Origin: Metapseudomonas sp043392685
GTDB taxonomy: Bacteria; Pseudomonadota; Gammaproteobacteria; Pseudomonadales; Pseudomonadaceae
Strand: one strand, 5' to 3'
Assembly: GCA_043392685.1 (NCBI GenBank)
Contig: JBHZGM010000013.1
DNA: 64,000 bases
Below are positions 7,968 through 16,366 of the stretch, in pieces. The position numbers and the translations under genes were made by a program. Every line of letters begins with the position of its first letter. The stretch's first letter is position 1. A model generated the notes under the pieces. The model made no database searches and was not told the DNA's origin. It was given only the letters and a program-made list of their open reading frames with translations.

Positions 7968-8912
7968 CTAGGACCCGGCGCGCTGCGCCTTTGCCAGTTT
8001 CGCCAGCCAGAGCGTCAGCACCACCATCAGGCACATGCAGGCAAAAGCCAGCCAGGCGTTGGGCCAGAGCAATGGCATGCCGAACAGGATCAGGCTGTCG
8101 TTGCCGCCCGGAACCAGGGTTGCCCCCACCCCCATCAGCGCCCCGCCGCAGAAGCACTTCAGCAGGTCGCGCAGGCTGGGCCAGCGGTGCTCCCACAACC
8201 CGGCGCTCCAGCCGCCCAGCAGCGCACCGGCGAACATCGCCGGAAGCAACAGGCCGCGCAGGCCGAGCGCCATGAAACGTCCGGTGGCCAGTTCGGCGAG
8301 GATGTCGGTGTAGGCCCAGGCGCCGACACAGACGAACAGCAGCAGGAAGCTGACGCCAAGCACGATGGTGGCGTGATGGGGCGACCAGAGGGACACATTG
8401 ACCGAGCCGTTGTAACGGTTCCAGGCCAGCCAGCCCAGCCGCGCCACCAGGGCAGCGATGATCAGGGGTACCAGGCCGATGGGCACCCGCTGCATCCATT
8501 CGGGAATCGCCACCGGCATCGCCGACATCATGCCCAGCCCGTGCCCGGCCAGGCCGAAGCCGGCGAGAAAACCCGGCGGCGTCGCCAGCCAGGCCCATTG
8601 CCCGGAGCCGATCCGCGCCACCACGCCGAACGCACAGCCGCCATTGAGAAAGGCGCCGACTCCCAGCAAGGCACCGCCCAGCGCGGCATGCCAGTGCAGC
8701 GGGAAGCCCATGGGCACCATGGGCAGGTGATCGAGGGCGCGCAGCAGGACGAAGCCGCCCAGCACCCAGAGGGAGGTTTCCAGCAACGCGCGAAAGCGCG
8801 CCCAGCGGCGCCTGTGCACCACTTCTTCCAGCGCAGCCACCAGACAGGTGCCGCCGCGCTGCACGGCAAAGCCCATCAGCAGGGCCAGAAGCACGCTTGC
8901 CAGCAGGATCAC
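7968..8912 (-). CDS. YeeE/YedE-family (TsuA-like) membrane transporter
   Basis: A polytopic membrane protein of 314 residues in the YeeE/YedE (DUF395) family; characterised relatives import thiosulfate or other sulfur species. Conserved cysteine motifs are visible: QRGGTCLVAALEEV near the N-terminus, LNGGCAFGVVARIGSGQ in the middle, and GGNDSLILFGMPLLWPNAWL near the C-terminus. I chose the GTG at 8912 because GGAGG lies 8 nt upstream; a TTG at 8945 would add 11 residues and has no clear site. No sulfurtransferase (TusA-like) partner lies next to it. It is convergent with the amidotransferase gene. Confidence 0.82.
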   Translation of the reverse strand: MILLASVLLALLMGFAVQRGGTCLVAALEEVVHRRRWARFRALLETSLWVLGGFVLLRALDHLPMVPMGFPLHWHAALGGALLGVGAFLNGGCAFGVVARIGSGQWAWLATPPGFLAGFGLAGHGLGMMSAMPVAIPEWMQRVPIGLVPLIIAALVARLGWLAWNRYNGSVNVSLWSPHHATIVLGVSFLLLFVCVGAWAYTDILAELATGRFMALGLRGLLLPAMFAGALLGGWSAGLWEHRWPSLRDLLKCFCGGALMGVGATLVPGGNDSLILFGMPLLWPNAWLAFACMCLMVVLTLWLAKLAKAQRAGS

Positions 8913-9070
8913 GCCCTTGCCCTCCGCAGGCCGGGTCTTACGCAAAGATTAGCGGACCTTGCGCGCGCGACGCACCGCCGCCGTCTTCACCTTCCATCGT
9001 TGCAAATGCACTTCTAGCACTGCGTCAAAGCCTCTAGCATGGCCGCACCAACTGCCCATGGAGAGTCACA

Positions 9071-9556
9071 GTGACCATCGAAATCCGCCCAGCCCGCCCT
9101 GAAGACGCCCAACAGATCCTCGACTTCATCATCGAACTGGCGGTTTATGAGCGGGCCGGTCATGAGGTCATCGCCAGCGTCGAAGACATCCGCCGTACGC
9201 TGTTCGCCGAGAACGCGCCGTCCCGCGCGCTGATCTGCCTGAAGGACGAGCGGCCGATCGGCTACGCGGTGTACTTCTACAGCTACTCCACCTGGCTGGG
9301 GCGCAACGGCATCTACCTGGAAGACCTCTACATCACGCCGGAACAGCGCGGCATCGGCGCCGGCCGCCAGCTGCTGCGCGCAATCGCCCGTGAAGCCCTG
9401 GCCAACGACTGCGGCCGCCTGGAGTGGAGCGTGCTGGACTGGAACCAGCCCGCCATCGACTTCTACCGCTCCATCGGTGCCCTGCCCCAGGACGAGTGGA
9501 TTCGCTACCGCCTGGATGGCGATGCCCTGCGGGAGTTCGCCGAAAGCAACGGCTGA
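9071..9556 (+). CDS. GNAT-family N-acetyltransferase (diamine acetyltransferase-like)
   Basis: 161 residues with a complete GNAT fold. Motif A is at about residues 78-105 (GIYLEDLYITPEQRGIGAGR; the RGIGAG loop binds acetyl-CoA), followed by the WSVLDWNQPAIDFYRSIGA motif-B region. EDLYI and the Tyr/Trp-rich centre resemble spermidine/spermine or thialysine acetyltransferases, but the substrate is unproven. Translation starts at GTG with GGAGAG about 6 nt upstream. It is divergent from the YeeE gene and is followed 163 nt later by the PLD-like gene. Confidence 0.85.
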   Translation: MTIEIRPARPEDAQQILDFIIELAVYERAGHEVIASVEDIRRTLFAENAPSRALICLKDERPIGYAVYFYSYSTWLGRNGIYLEDLYITPEQRGIGAGRQLLRAIAREALANDCGRLEWSVLDWNQPAIDFYRSIGALPQDEWIRYRLDGDALREFAESNG

Positions 9557-9719
9557 CACCCGCTCCTGTTCACATTCCAGCCCCGGAGCCCGGTGCTTCG
9601 GGCTGCATCCGAAGCGACAAAGCCTTGCAGCGGCCCCACGAAGCATTCGCGGACGCTGGCCTTTGTCTTTGCCTGTGCGAAAATGGCGAAATTGCAGAAA
9701 AGATGTCGCTGGAGACTGT

Positions 9720-10670
9720 ATGGAAATTCTGGATTACGAAGACAGCCTTGAAACCTATCTGGGCGAACTGAGCGGAAAGAAGATCACGATAGTTTCCGCC
9801 TTCGCCAGCGGCACCGAGCCCCTGATCGACCAGCTGATCGAGAACGGCAACCAGCTGGACATCCTGGTCGGCTCCATCAACTCGCTCACATCTCCCGATT
9901 TCATCGATCACTGCCTGAATGAAGCCAACCCGGACCTTGCCCTGACGGTGGACTTTCGCTACCAGGCGAGCGTGAACTGGAAGCTCTACCTGATCGAGCC
10001 GGACGTGGTCATCGTCGGCAGCGCCAACCTCACCCAGGTAGGCGTCAGCCTGGTGCGCGACACCTGCACCCTGATCAACGATGCCGCCCTGTACGAGGCC
10101 TACCTGGCCCGCGTCCAGGCCCTCAAATCCATCGATGGCGTGCTGGCCTGCGACCACTCGCAAGCCTTCGAGGATGCGCTGGACACCTACCGGCAGAACC
10201 ACCGCCGCATGCAGGCGGGCCTGGCGCGCAGCGCAGACTACCTGGACAGCGAAGGCTGGCTGGGCGACGACATCAACCAGAGCATTCCGCTCTTCATCTG
10301 GTACAGCGATCACTCGCAACAGTCCGAAGACGTGGCGCGCGATTACCTCAAGTCCAGCAGCGACGGCGTGGCCTGGGACGATGTCCGCGAGTTCTTCACC
10401 TACGAATGCGCCGAAGGCGCCCTGCCCTACGAGGAAGGCGACGTGGTGCTGACCGCGCGCTGCAACGGCTCGCACATCGGTTTCTACACCTTCGACCGCA
10501 TCCTGTACCGCGACGGCACCTACTACATCTACGCCTACCGCAAGAAGCGCTACACCCAGCCGTTCAAGCTGGAGGGCGACCGCGAACTGCTCAAGGAAGC
10601 CATTCCGAAGTGGTACGAAGACGGCCGCACCGAAATCAACCGCGCCGACATCCTGCGCGTCATCCGTTGA
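9720..10670 (+). CDS. Phospholipase D-fold protein with a degenerate catalytic motif
   Basis: A 316-residue soluble protein. Residues 22-110 look like a PLD-superfamily core: KITIVSAFASG, the beta strand LDILVGSINS, and a single HKD-like motif. That motif reads NWK-x4-E-x6-GSAN (N86, K88, E93, G100-S101, N103). The canonical motif is HxK-x4-D-x6-GSxN, so the catalytic His is Asn and the Asp is Glu. Only one motif copy is present, as in restriction-endonuclease-like (BfiI/NgoFVII) branches that dimerise. Residues 180-316 form a second domain I do not recognise, rich in Tyr and acidic residues. An in-frame upstream extension reads like shadow coding of the GNAT, so I start at the ATG at 9720. 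Function is unknown. Confidence 0.7.
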   Translation: MEILDYEDSLETYLGELSGKKITIVSAFASGTEPLIDQLIENGNQLDILVGSINSLTSPDFIDHCLNEANPDLALTVDFRYQASVNWKLYLIEPDVVIVGSANLTQVGVSLVRDTCTLINDAALYEAYLARVQALKSIDGVLACDHSQAFEDALDTYRQNHRRMQAGLARSADYLDSEGWLGDDINQSIPLFIWYSDHSQQSEDVARDYLKSSSDGVAWDDVREFFTYECAEGALPYEEGDVVLTARCNGSHIGFYTFDRILYRDGTYYIYAYRKKRYTQPFKLEGDRELLKEAIPKWYEDGRTEINRADILRVIR

Positions 10671-10675
10671 TCCCG

Positions 10676-10904
10676 CTGCCGAGGGGACGGCTTCGCCGTC
10701 CTGTCGCGAATGAATTCGCCCCCACAAGGAATGGCCATCCCGGCCCAGCCCTGTGGGGGCAATTTTCATCCCTACGAAAAAGACCACGCCTCGGCACCAA
10801 CCCTGTAGGGGCGACTTCAATCGCCAAGCGGACCGCAGGTTCGGCCCCTCGGCCTTGCAGGGGGCAGCTTCGCCGCCCTTGGCGAAGGAAATCGCCCCCA
10901 CAAG
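10676..10904. repeat. Two intergenic repeat modules (copies 2 and 3)
   Basis: Copy 2 (10676-10728) has GGGGACGGCTTCGCCGTCC and then the arm GCGAATGAATTCGCCCCCAC. Copy 3 (10800-10904) is nearly complete: left arm TAGGGGCGACTTCAATCGC, core GGACCGCAGGTTCGGCCC, inner hairpin GGGGGCAGCTTCGCCGCCC and right arm GAAATCGCCCCCACA. A lone half-arm (CTGTGGGGGCAATTTTCAT) lies between them near 10750. The block fills the space between the convergent PLD-like and zapA genes. Confidence 0.8.
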
Positions 10905-10929
10905 GAAAGCAATGAACCGCCCGGGAATA

Positions 10930-11229
10930 TCAGGAACCGACGCTGTCCAGCTGGTCACGAATGCGCCGATTGAGCACGACCAGGCGGCGGGTGACCTCGT
11001 CCGTGTCCTTCGGCTTGTCGCCGGCACTCAACTGGCGTGCGCAAAGATTCAGCGCGGAAAGCACCATCAGTTCGTTGGCGGTGACATAGGGGAATTTCTT
11101 CTTGTTGGCGGCGATCTCCGCCTGCAGCATCGCTGCCGCGTCCTGCAGCACCTGCTCTTCGCCGGCCGGTGCCTTGATGTTGTACTCGCGCCCCAGGATG
11201 CGCAGCACACGGACGCTGTCGGTACTCAT
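10930..11229 (-). CDS. zapA: Cell division protein ZapA
   Basis: 99 residues matching ZapA, the FtsZ-ring-associated protein that bundles FtsZ filaments at midcell. The N-terminal globular domain carries VRVLRILGREYNIKAPAGEE, followed by a helix with YVTANELMVLSALNLCARQL and a C-terminal coiled-coil segment. The start overlaps the stop of the upstream TIGR02449 gene by 4 nt, the standard zapA pair. In most gammaproteobacteria 6S RNA and fau follow zapA; here downstream DNA is only intergenic repeat followed by a convergent gene. The pair also faces polB. It may therefore be a second or relocated copy. Confidence 0.9.
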   Translation of the reverse strand: MSTDSVRVLRILGREYNIKAPAGEEQVLQDAAAMLQAEIAANKKKFPYVTANELMVLSALNLCARQLSAGDKPKDTDEVTRRLVVLNRRIRDQLDSVGS

Positions 11230-11462
11230 GCGCTGGTGCTGGCACGGCCCTCGCTGACGCGGCGGACCAGGGCCTGCAGGCGTTCGGCGGTGGCGTTGCT
11301 CTTCTCTTCCTGCTCCATCATCGCCAATTGCAGGCTGTCGTTCTCTTCGCGGACCTTGCGCAGCTCGGCACGGATGCGGGCGTTGTCTTCGGCGATGCCC
11401 TGGTTCTGTTGCAGGAGCTCGCTCACGAGCTGTTCGAGTTGTACGAGGGTGCTGTCCAGCAT
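11226..11462 (-). CDS. TIGR02449-family coiled-coil protein (ZapB-like partner of ZapA)
   Basis: 78 residues that are almost entirely heptad-repeat coiled coil (LVQLEQLVSELLQQNQGIAE through LQLAMMEQEEKSNATAERLQ) with no globular domain. It matches the TIGR02449 family routinely encoded just upstream of zapA in Pseudomonas, and is compared with ZapB for size and coiled-coil character. A role in division-ring assembly is inferred from this linkage. It heads a two-gene operon, and its promoter must lie in the 225-bp region shared with polB. Confidence 0.82.
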   Translation of the reverse strand: MLDSTLVQLEQLVSELLQQNQGIAEDNARIRAELRKVREENDSLQLAMMEQEEKSNATAERLQALVRRVSEGRASTSA

Positions 11463-11687
11463 GGTTGTCTCCCGGACGGATGAAAATGGCCGCGGAGCAT
11501 AATGAAAAGCCCCCTTTCTGGCCAGGGAAAATAAGGGTGATCAGACAGAACGTATGCTGTCAGTTCAATGGCTTAGATCGTTTTCTTCACATTGAACTCA
11601 CAATACGAACCAAGCCGTTCCCGACGCGCGCGCCGGGACGATGACGAGTAGAATCCTGCAGTTGAAAAAGGTTCCGAGGTTGCAGCG

Positions 11688-14051
11688 GTGGAGTTACAGC
11701 AAGGGTTCGTCCTGACCCGGCATTGGCGGGACACGCCCGAGGGGACGGAAGTCGAATTCTGGCTGGCCACCGACAGCGGTCCGCGCCAGGTACGCCTGCC
11801 CGTGCAGACTTCGGTCGCCTTCATTCCCGCCGAGCATCGCGAGCGCGCCGAAACCCTGCTGCGCGGCGAGAAGGACGTGGAGCTGCGCCCCCTCGCCCTG
11901 TGCGACTTCCAGCACCGCCCGGTGCTGGGCCTGTACTGCAAGCAGCACCGCCAGCTGATGCGCCTGGACAAGGCCCTGCGCAAGGCCGGGGTGGATGTGC
12001 TGGAAGCCGATATCCGCCCGCCCGAGCGCTACCTGATGGAGCGTTTCATCACCGCCCCCGTACTCTTCGGCGGCACACCGGATGACAACGGCATCCTGCT
12101 GGACGCCCAGCTCAAGCCGACCCCCGACTACCGCCCAACGCTCAGGCTGGTATCGCTGGACATCGAGACCAGCGAACGTGGCGAGCTCTACTCCATCGCC
12201 CTGGAAGGCTGCGGCCTGCGCCAGGTCTACATGCTCGGCCCGGCCAACGGCGACGCAAGCGAAGTCGACTTCCAGCTCGATTACCGCGACAGCCGCGCCG
12301 CCCTGCTGGAAGCCCTGAACCAGTGGCTGGCCGAGCACGACCCGGACGCCATCATCGGCTGGAACCTGGTGCAGTTCGACCTGCGCGTGCTGCAGGCCCA
12401 CGCCGAGAAACTGAAGGTACCGCTGCTCCTGGGCCGTGGCGGCGACCCCATGGGCTGGCGCGAGCATGGCAGCGGCAACAACCACTACTTCGCCGAGGCC
12501 AGCGGGCGCCTGATCATCGACGGCATTGAGGCGCTGCGCTCGGCCACCTGGAGCTTCCCCTCCTTCAGCCTGGAAAGCGTCGCCCAGACCCTGCTCGGCG
12601 AAGGCAAGGCGATCGACACGCCCTACCAGCGCATGGATGAGATCAACCGCATGTTCGCCGAGGACAAGCCCGCCCTGGCGCGCTACAACCTCAAGGACTG
12701 CGAGCTGGTCACGCGCATCTTCGAAAAGACCGGGCTGCTCCACTTCCTGCTGGAACGCGCCACGGTCACCGGGCTGGCCACCGACCGCAGCGGCGGCTCG
12801 GTGGCGGCATTCACCCACCTCTACATGCCGCTGATGCACCGCCTGGGCTTCGTCGCCCCCAACCTCGGCGAGAAGCGCCCCGAAGCCAGCCCCGGCGGCT
12901 TCGTCATGGATTCGCGCCCGGGCCTGTACGAATCGGTCCTGGTGCTGGACTACAAGAGCCTATACCCCTCGATCATCCGCAGCTTCCTGATCGACCCGGT
13001 GGGGCTGATCGAAGGCCTGCGCCAGCCGGACGACGAACACTCGGTGCCGGGCTTCCGCGGCGCCCGCTTCTCCCGTACCCGGCACAGCCTGCCGGCCATC
13101 GTGGAGCGGGTCTGGCAGGGCCGCGAGGCAGCCAAGCGCGAGGGCAACAAGGCCTTGTCCCAGGCGCTGAAGATCATCATGAATGCTTTCTACGGCGTAC
13201 TCGGCTCCAGCGGCTGCCGCTTCTTCGACCCGCGCCTGGCCTCCTCCATCACCATGCGCGGCCACGAGATCATGCGGCGCACCCGCGAGCTGATCGAGGC
13301 CCAGGGCTACAGCGTGATCTACGGCGACACCGACTCCACCTTCGTCTGGCTCAAACGGCCCCACGGGGAAGACGACGCGGCGCGCATCGGCCGAAGCCTG
13401 GTGCAGCAGGTCAACCAGTGGTGGCGCGAGCACCTGATGCAGGAATACGGCCTGGAAAGCGCCCTGGAATTGCAGTTCGAAACCCACTACCAACGCTTCC
13501 TGATGCCCACCATCCGCGGTGCCGAGGAAGGCAGCAAGAAGCGCTACGCCGGCCTGGTGCAGCGCGCCGACGGCAGCCGGGAAATGGTCTTCAAGGGCCT
13601 GGAAACCGTGCGCACCGACTGGTCGCCCCTGGCGCAGCAGTTCCAGCAGGAACTCTACCAGCGCATTTTCAAGCACCAGCCGTACCGGGAATACGTGCGC
13701 GAGTACGTGGAGAAGACCCTCGCCGGGGAACTGGACGAACTGCTGGTCTATCGCAAGCGCCTGCGCCGCCAGCTCGACGACTACACCCGCAACGTGCCGC
13801 CCCACGTCCGCGCGGCGCGCATGGCCGACGAGTTCAACGACCGCCAGGGCCGGCCGCGCCAGTACCAGAACGGCGGCTGGATCAGCTACCTGATCACGGT
13901 GAACGGCCCGGAACCGCTGGAGACGCGCAGCTCTGCCATCGATTACGACCACTACCTGACCCGCCAGCTGCAACCGGTGGCAGACGCCATCCTGCCCTTC
14001 GTAGGCGATGACTTCGCTTCGCTGATCGACAGGCAGATGGCGTTGTTCTAG
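11688..14051 (+). CDS. polB: DNA polymerase II (family B)
   Basis: 787 residues, full length for bacterial Pol II. The proofreading exonuclease is intact: ExoI DIE at 158-160, ExoII IIGWNLVQFDLRVLQ and ExoIII YNLKDCELV. Polymerase motifs are A (DYKSLYPSIIRSF, Asp421), B (KIIMNAFYGVLGSSGCRF) and C (YGDTDS, 545-550, catalytic Asp547 and Asp549). It performs error-prone or restart synthesis after DNA damage in the cytoplasm. Translation starts at a GTG at 11688 after a weak GAGG. E. coli polB is LexA-controlled, but I found no convincing CTG-N10-CAG box upstream here. Confidence 0.95.
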   Translation: MELQQGFVLTRHWRDTPEGTEVEFWLATDSGPRQVRLPVQTSVAFIPAEHRERAETLLRGEKDVELRPLALCDFQHRPVLGLYCKQHRQLMRLDKALRKAGVDVLEADIRPPERYLMERFITAPVLFGGTPDDNGILLDAQLKPTPDYRPTLRLVSLDIETSERGELYSIALEGCGLRQVYMLGPANGDASEVDFQLDYRDSRAALLEALNQWLAEHDPDAIIGWNLVQFDLRVLQAHAEKLKVPLLLGRGGDPMGWREHGSGNNHYFAEASGRLIIDGIEALRSATWSFPSFSLESVAQTLLGEGKAIDTPYQRMDEINRMFAEDKPALARYNLKDCELVTRIFEKTGLLHFLLERATVTGLATDRSGGSVAAFTHLYMPLMHRLGFVAPNLGEKRPEASPGGFVMDSRPGLYESVLVLDYKSLYPSIIRSFLIDPVGLIEGLRQPDDEHSVPGFRGARFSRTRHSLPAIVERVWQGREAAKREGNKALSQALKIIMNAFYGVLGSSGCRFFDPRLASSITMRGHEIMRRTRELIEAQGYSVIYGDTDSTFVWLKRPHGEDDAARIGRSLVQQVNQWWREHLMQEYGLESALELQFETHYQRFLMPTIRGAEEGSKKRYAGLVQRADGSREMVFKGLETVRTDWSPLAQQFQQELYQRIFKHQPYREYVREYVEKTLAGELDELLVYRKRLRRQLDDYTRNVPPHVRAARMADEFNDRQGRPRQYQNGGWISYLITVNGPEPLETRSSAIDYDHYLTRQLQPVADAILPFVGDDFASLIDRQMALF

Positions 14052-14084
14052 GGGCAGTAGCGCAAAGGTCCGCTGACCCGGATC

Positions 14085-14190
14085 TTGTGGGGGCGATTTC
14101 AATCGCTAAAGCGGACCGCAGGTTCGCCCTTCGGCCCTTCGGGGGCAGCTGCGCCGCCCTTTGCGAATGAATTGGCCCCCACACAAAAGA
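14085..14190. repeat. Intergenic repeat module (copy 4, complete)
   Basis: The best-preserved copy: left arm TTGTGGGGGCGATTTCAATC, core GGACCGCAGGTTCGCCC, inner hairpin GGGGGCAGCTGCGCCGCCC and right arm GCGAATGAATTGGCCCCCAC. It separates polB from the convergent response regulator and may terminate both. On the minus strand CCACACAA/TTGTGTGG forms a further stem at its right edge. Confidence 0.8.
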
Positions 14191-14212
14191 GAGAACCTTG
14201 TGTGGACCGCTC

Positions 14213-14848
14213 TCAGATCGAGATCAGCCCATGCTCCAGGGCGTACTTCACCAGGGCGGCGGGCGTGTCGATGTTCAGCTTGCGGCGGATGCTGAGGCGG
14301 TAGGTCTCCACCGTGCGAACGCTGATATCCAGCTCGCGGGCGACTTCCTTGTTGTTCAGCCCCTTGGCGAGCATCGACAGGACCTGAAGTTCGCGCGGGG
14401 TGAGTTCGTTCTCGTCGCGGATGTTGGTGGCCAGCTTGCGGGCGATTTCCGGGCTGTAGAAGCTGCCGCCGGCGACGATGGCCTCGATGGCGGCGATCAG
14501 TTCCTGGGATGGCGCGTTCTTCAGCACGTAGCCGAAGGCGCCGGCATTGATGGAGCTGCGCACGTACTCCTGGTTGTCGTACATGCTGAGGATGAGGATC
14601 TTGATGCCCGGATAGAGGCTGCACAGCCTGCGGGTCAGCTCCAGGCCGTTCATGTCCCTGAGGCCAACGTCCACCAGCAACAGGTCCAGTTCGGTGGAGG
14701 CAACAAGTTCCAGCGCCGCCTCCCCGGATTCGGCCTCGGCCACCACCTCGAAGTGGGGCATGGCCGAGAGCAGGGATTTCAAGCCATCGCGCACCAGCAC
14801 ATGGTCATCGATCAGCGCAATTCTGATGGGTTGCGGCAAGCTCATCAC
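14213..14848 (-). CDS. NarL/FixJ-family response regulator
   Basis: 211 residues. The receiver domain (about 8-125) has the acidic pair Asp14-Asp15, phospho-acceptor Asp60 (LLLVDVGLRDMNG) and Lys110 (GYVLKNAP). A LuxR-type HTH lies at about 149-195 (LTPRELQVLSMLAKGLNNKE, then ISVRTVETYRLSIRRKL). It sits 27 nt downstream of the histidine kinase gene on the same strand, so the two form an operon and a cognate two-component pair. The regulon cannot be inferred from the sequence. Confidence 0.92.
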   Translation of the reverse strand: MMSLPQPIRIALIDDHVLVRDGLKSLLSAMPHFEVVAEAESGEAALELVASTELDLLLVDVGLRDMNGLELTRRLCSLYPGIKILILSMYDNQEYVRSSINAGAFGYVLKNAPSQELIAAIEAIVAGGSFYSPEIARKLATNIRDENELTPRELQVLSMLAKGLNNKEVARELDISVRTVETYRLSIRRKLNIDTPAALVKYALEHGLISI

Positions 14849-14875
14849 GGCCTCTGGGGGTCACGAAGCGGGCCG

Positions 14876-16228
14876 TCAGGCCCGCTGCAAGGGAATCTCG
14901 ACCTGCAATTCCGTGCGGCCGCTCATCGAAGACAGAGTGAAGGTGCCGTGGTGATGGTCGACCCTCTCCCTGATATTGCGCAGCCCGATTCCCTGGCTCC
15001 GATCCATCAGGCGGGGGTCGAACCCCACGCCGTTGTCCTCCACACGCAGAGCAATGGCACCCTGGCTGGAGGCGAGCGAGATTATAGCGGCGCTGGCCCT
15101 GGAGTGGCGTTCGATGTTGCCCAGGGCTTCCTGGATGATGCGGAACAGCGTGACGCGCACGTCCATGTCCAGGCTGCTGTCGTCCAGCCCGCGCTCATAC
15201 TGGGTGCGGACCCCCGTACGCTGCTCGAACTCGCGCACCAGCTGCTCGATGGCCGGCGACAGGCCGAGGGTGTCCAGCAACGATGGCCGCAGATCGTGGG
15301 AGATACGGCGGATTTCGCCGATGGCCTCACCGAGCCGCGCAGTCCCCGCGCGCAGGTTCTCCAAGCCCTTGCCCTGCCCGTTCTCCAGCTCCAGGCTGGC
15401 CAGTTCGAACTGGAACTTGATGGAAACCAGCTGCTGGCTGATGCCATCGTGCAGTTCGCGAGACACCCGCGAGCGCTCCTCTTCCTGCAGGTTGACGATG
15501 CGCTGGTTGAGGGCGGAGAGCTTGCGGTCGGCCAGGCGATGTTCGGAGAAATTCAGCATCAGGCCGCCGGTGAACACCACCAGCACAGCGATCAGCGAAA
15601 AGGACGCGATGGCCAGCACCGTGGTCAGCACCCCCGTGGCCACCTCCTGGCGCGACTTCCGGGTGGCCACCTCCACGTCGTCGATGTAGATGCCGGTGCC
15701 CAGCATCCAGCCCCAGCGATCCAGCATCACCACGTAGGAGAGCTTCTCGGTCACCTGGCCGGTGGACGGCTTATCCCAGGTGTAGAGTTGGTAACCGTCG
15801 CCCTTGCTGGCGCTTTCGAGCAGCGCCTGGATCACCGGCAGGCCGTTCTTGTCCTTCATGCCGATGAGCTCCTTGCCCACCAGGTTGGCCTGCCGCGGGT
15901 GCATCAGGTTCTTGCCGTGGCGATCGTAGACGAAGAAGTAGCCGTCCAGCCCGAAGTTCGCCCGCGACAGCATGTGCAGCGCCTGCTGCCTGGCCTCCTC
16001 ATCGTCCCGGCCGCTGTCGTACAGAGGCGCGATCAGGCTGAGGGCCAGCTCCAGGTAGTTTTTGAGCTCGGCTTTCTTGGCGGCCATGATGCTGCTTTCC
16101 ACCAGCCTGGCCTGATCCTCTTCCAGCTTGCGACTCTGGGCGAACACCAGCACGCAGATGAACAGCACCGAGACGATGAGCGGCAGGACGCTGAGGGTGA
16201 CGATCTTTTGTTTGAGTTGCATGGCCAT
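14876..16228 (-). CDS. Cache-domain sensor histidine kinase (HisKA_3 type)
   Basis: 450 residues. One transmembrane helix (about 9-30) precedes a periplasmic single Cache (sCache_2) domain (about 35-190; DGYFFVYDRHGKNLMHP and GTGIYIDDV are typical). A second transmembrane helix follows at about 200-226. The dimerisation/phosphoacceptor domain carries His260 (ERSRVSRELHDGISQQL), and the HATPase has VEDNGVGFDPR and GIGLRNIRERV. sCache_2 domains usually bind small carboxylates or similar ligands. It is co-transcribed with the NarL-type regulator. Adjacent cstA suggests, without proof, a carbon-source signal. Confidence 0.9.
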   Translation of the reverse strand: MAMQLKQKIVTLSVLPLIVSVLFICVLVFAQSRKLEEDQARLVESSIMAAKKAELKNYLELALSLIAPLYDSGRDDEEARQQALHMLSRANFGLDGYFFVYDRHGKNLMHPRQANLVGKELIGMKDKNGLPVIQALLESASKGDGYQLYTWDKPSTGQVTEKLSYVVMLDRWGWMLGTGIYIDDVEVATRKSRQEVATGVLTTVLAIASFSLIAVLVVFTGGLMLNFSEHRLADRKLSALNQRIVNLQEEERSRVSRELHDGISQQLVSIKFQFELASLELENGQGKGLENLRAGTARLGEAIGEIRRISHDLRPSLLDTLGLSPAIEQLVREFEQRTGVRTQYERGLDDSSLDMDVRVTLFRIIQEALGNIERHSRASAAIISLASSQGAIALRVEDNGVGFDPRLMDRSQGIGLRNIRERVDHHHGTFTLSSMSGRTELQVEIPLQRA

Positions 16229-16366
16229 TCACTTCACAACCTGGCTGAGACCGCACGCGTCATCGTGGAAGTCGCTTTTCACTTCCACCGCTGCTGCCTG
16301 TATCGAGGCCGTTGGTGGATCGGTGAAGCGTGATCCACCCTGCGAAAGCCCCGTGTACTGGCGAGG

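Noticed and set aside
10671..10929. 6S RNA downstream of zapA
   Set aside because: The space is occupied by intergenic repeat modules and shows no 6S-like long bulged hairpin.
11463..11687. LexA box controlling polB
   Set aside because: No CTG-N10-CAG with a reasonable core; the CTG and CAG triplets present are at wrong distances.
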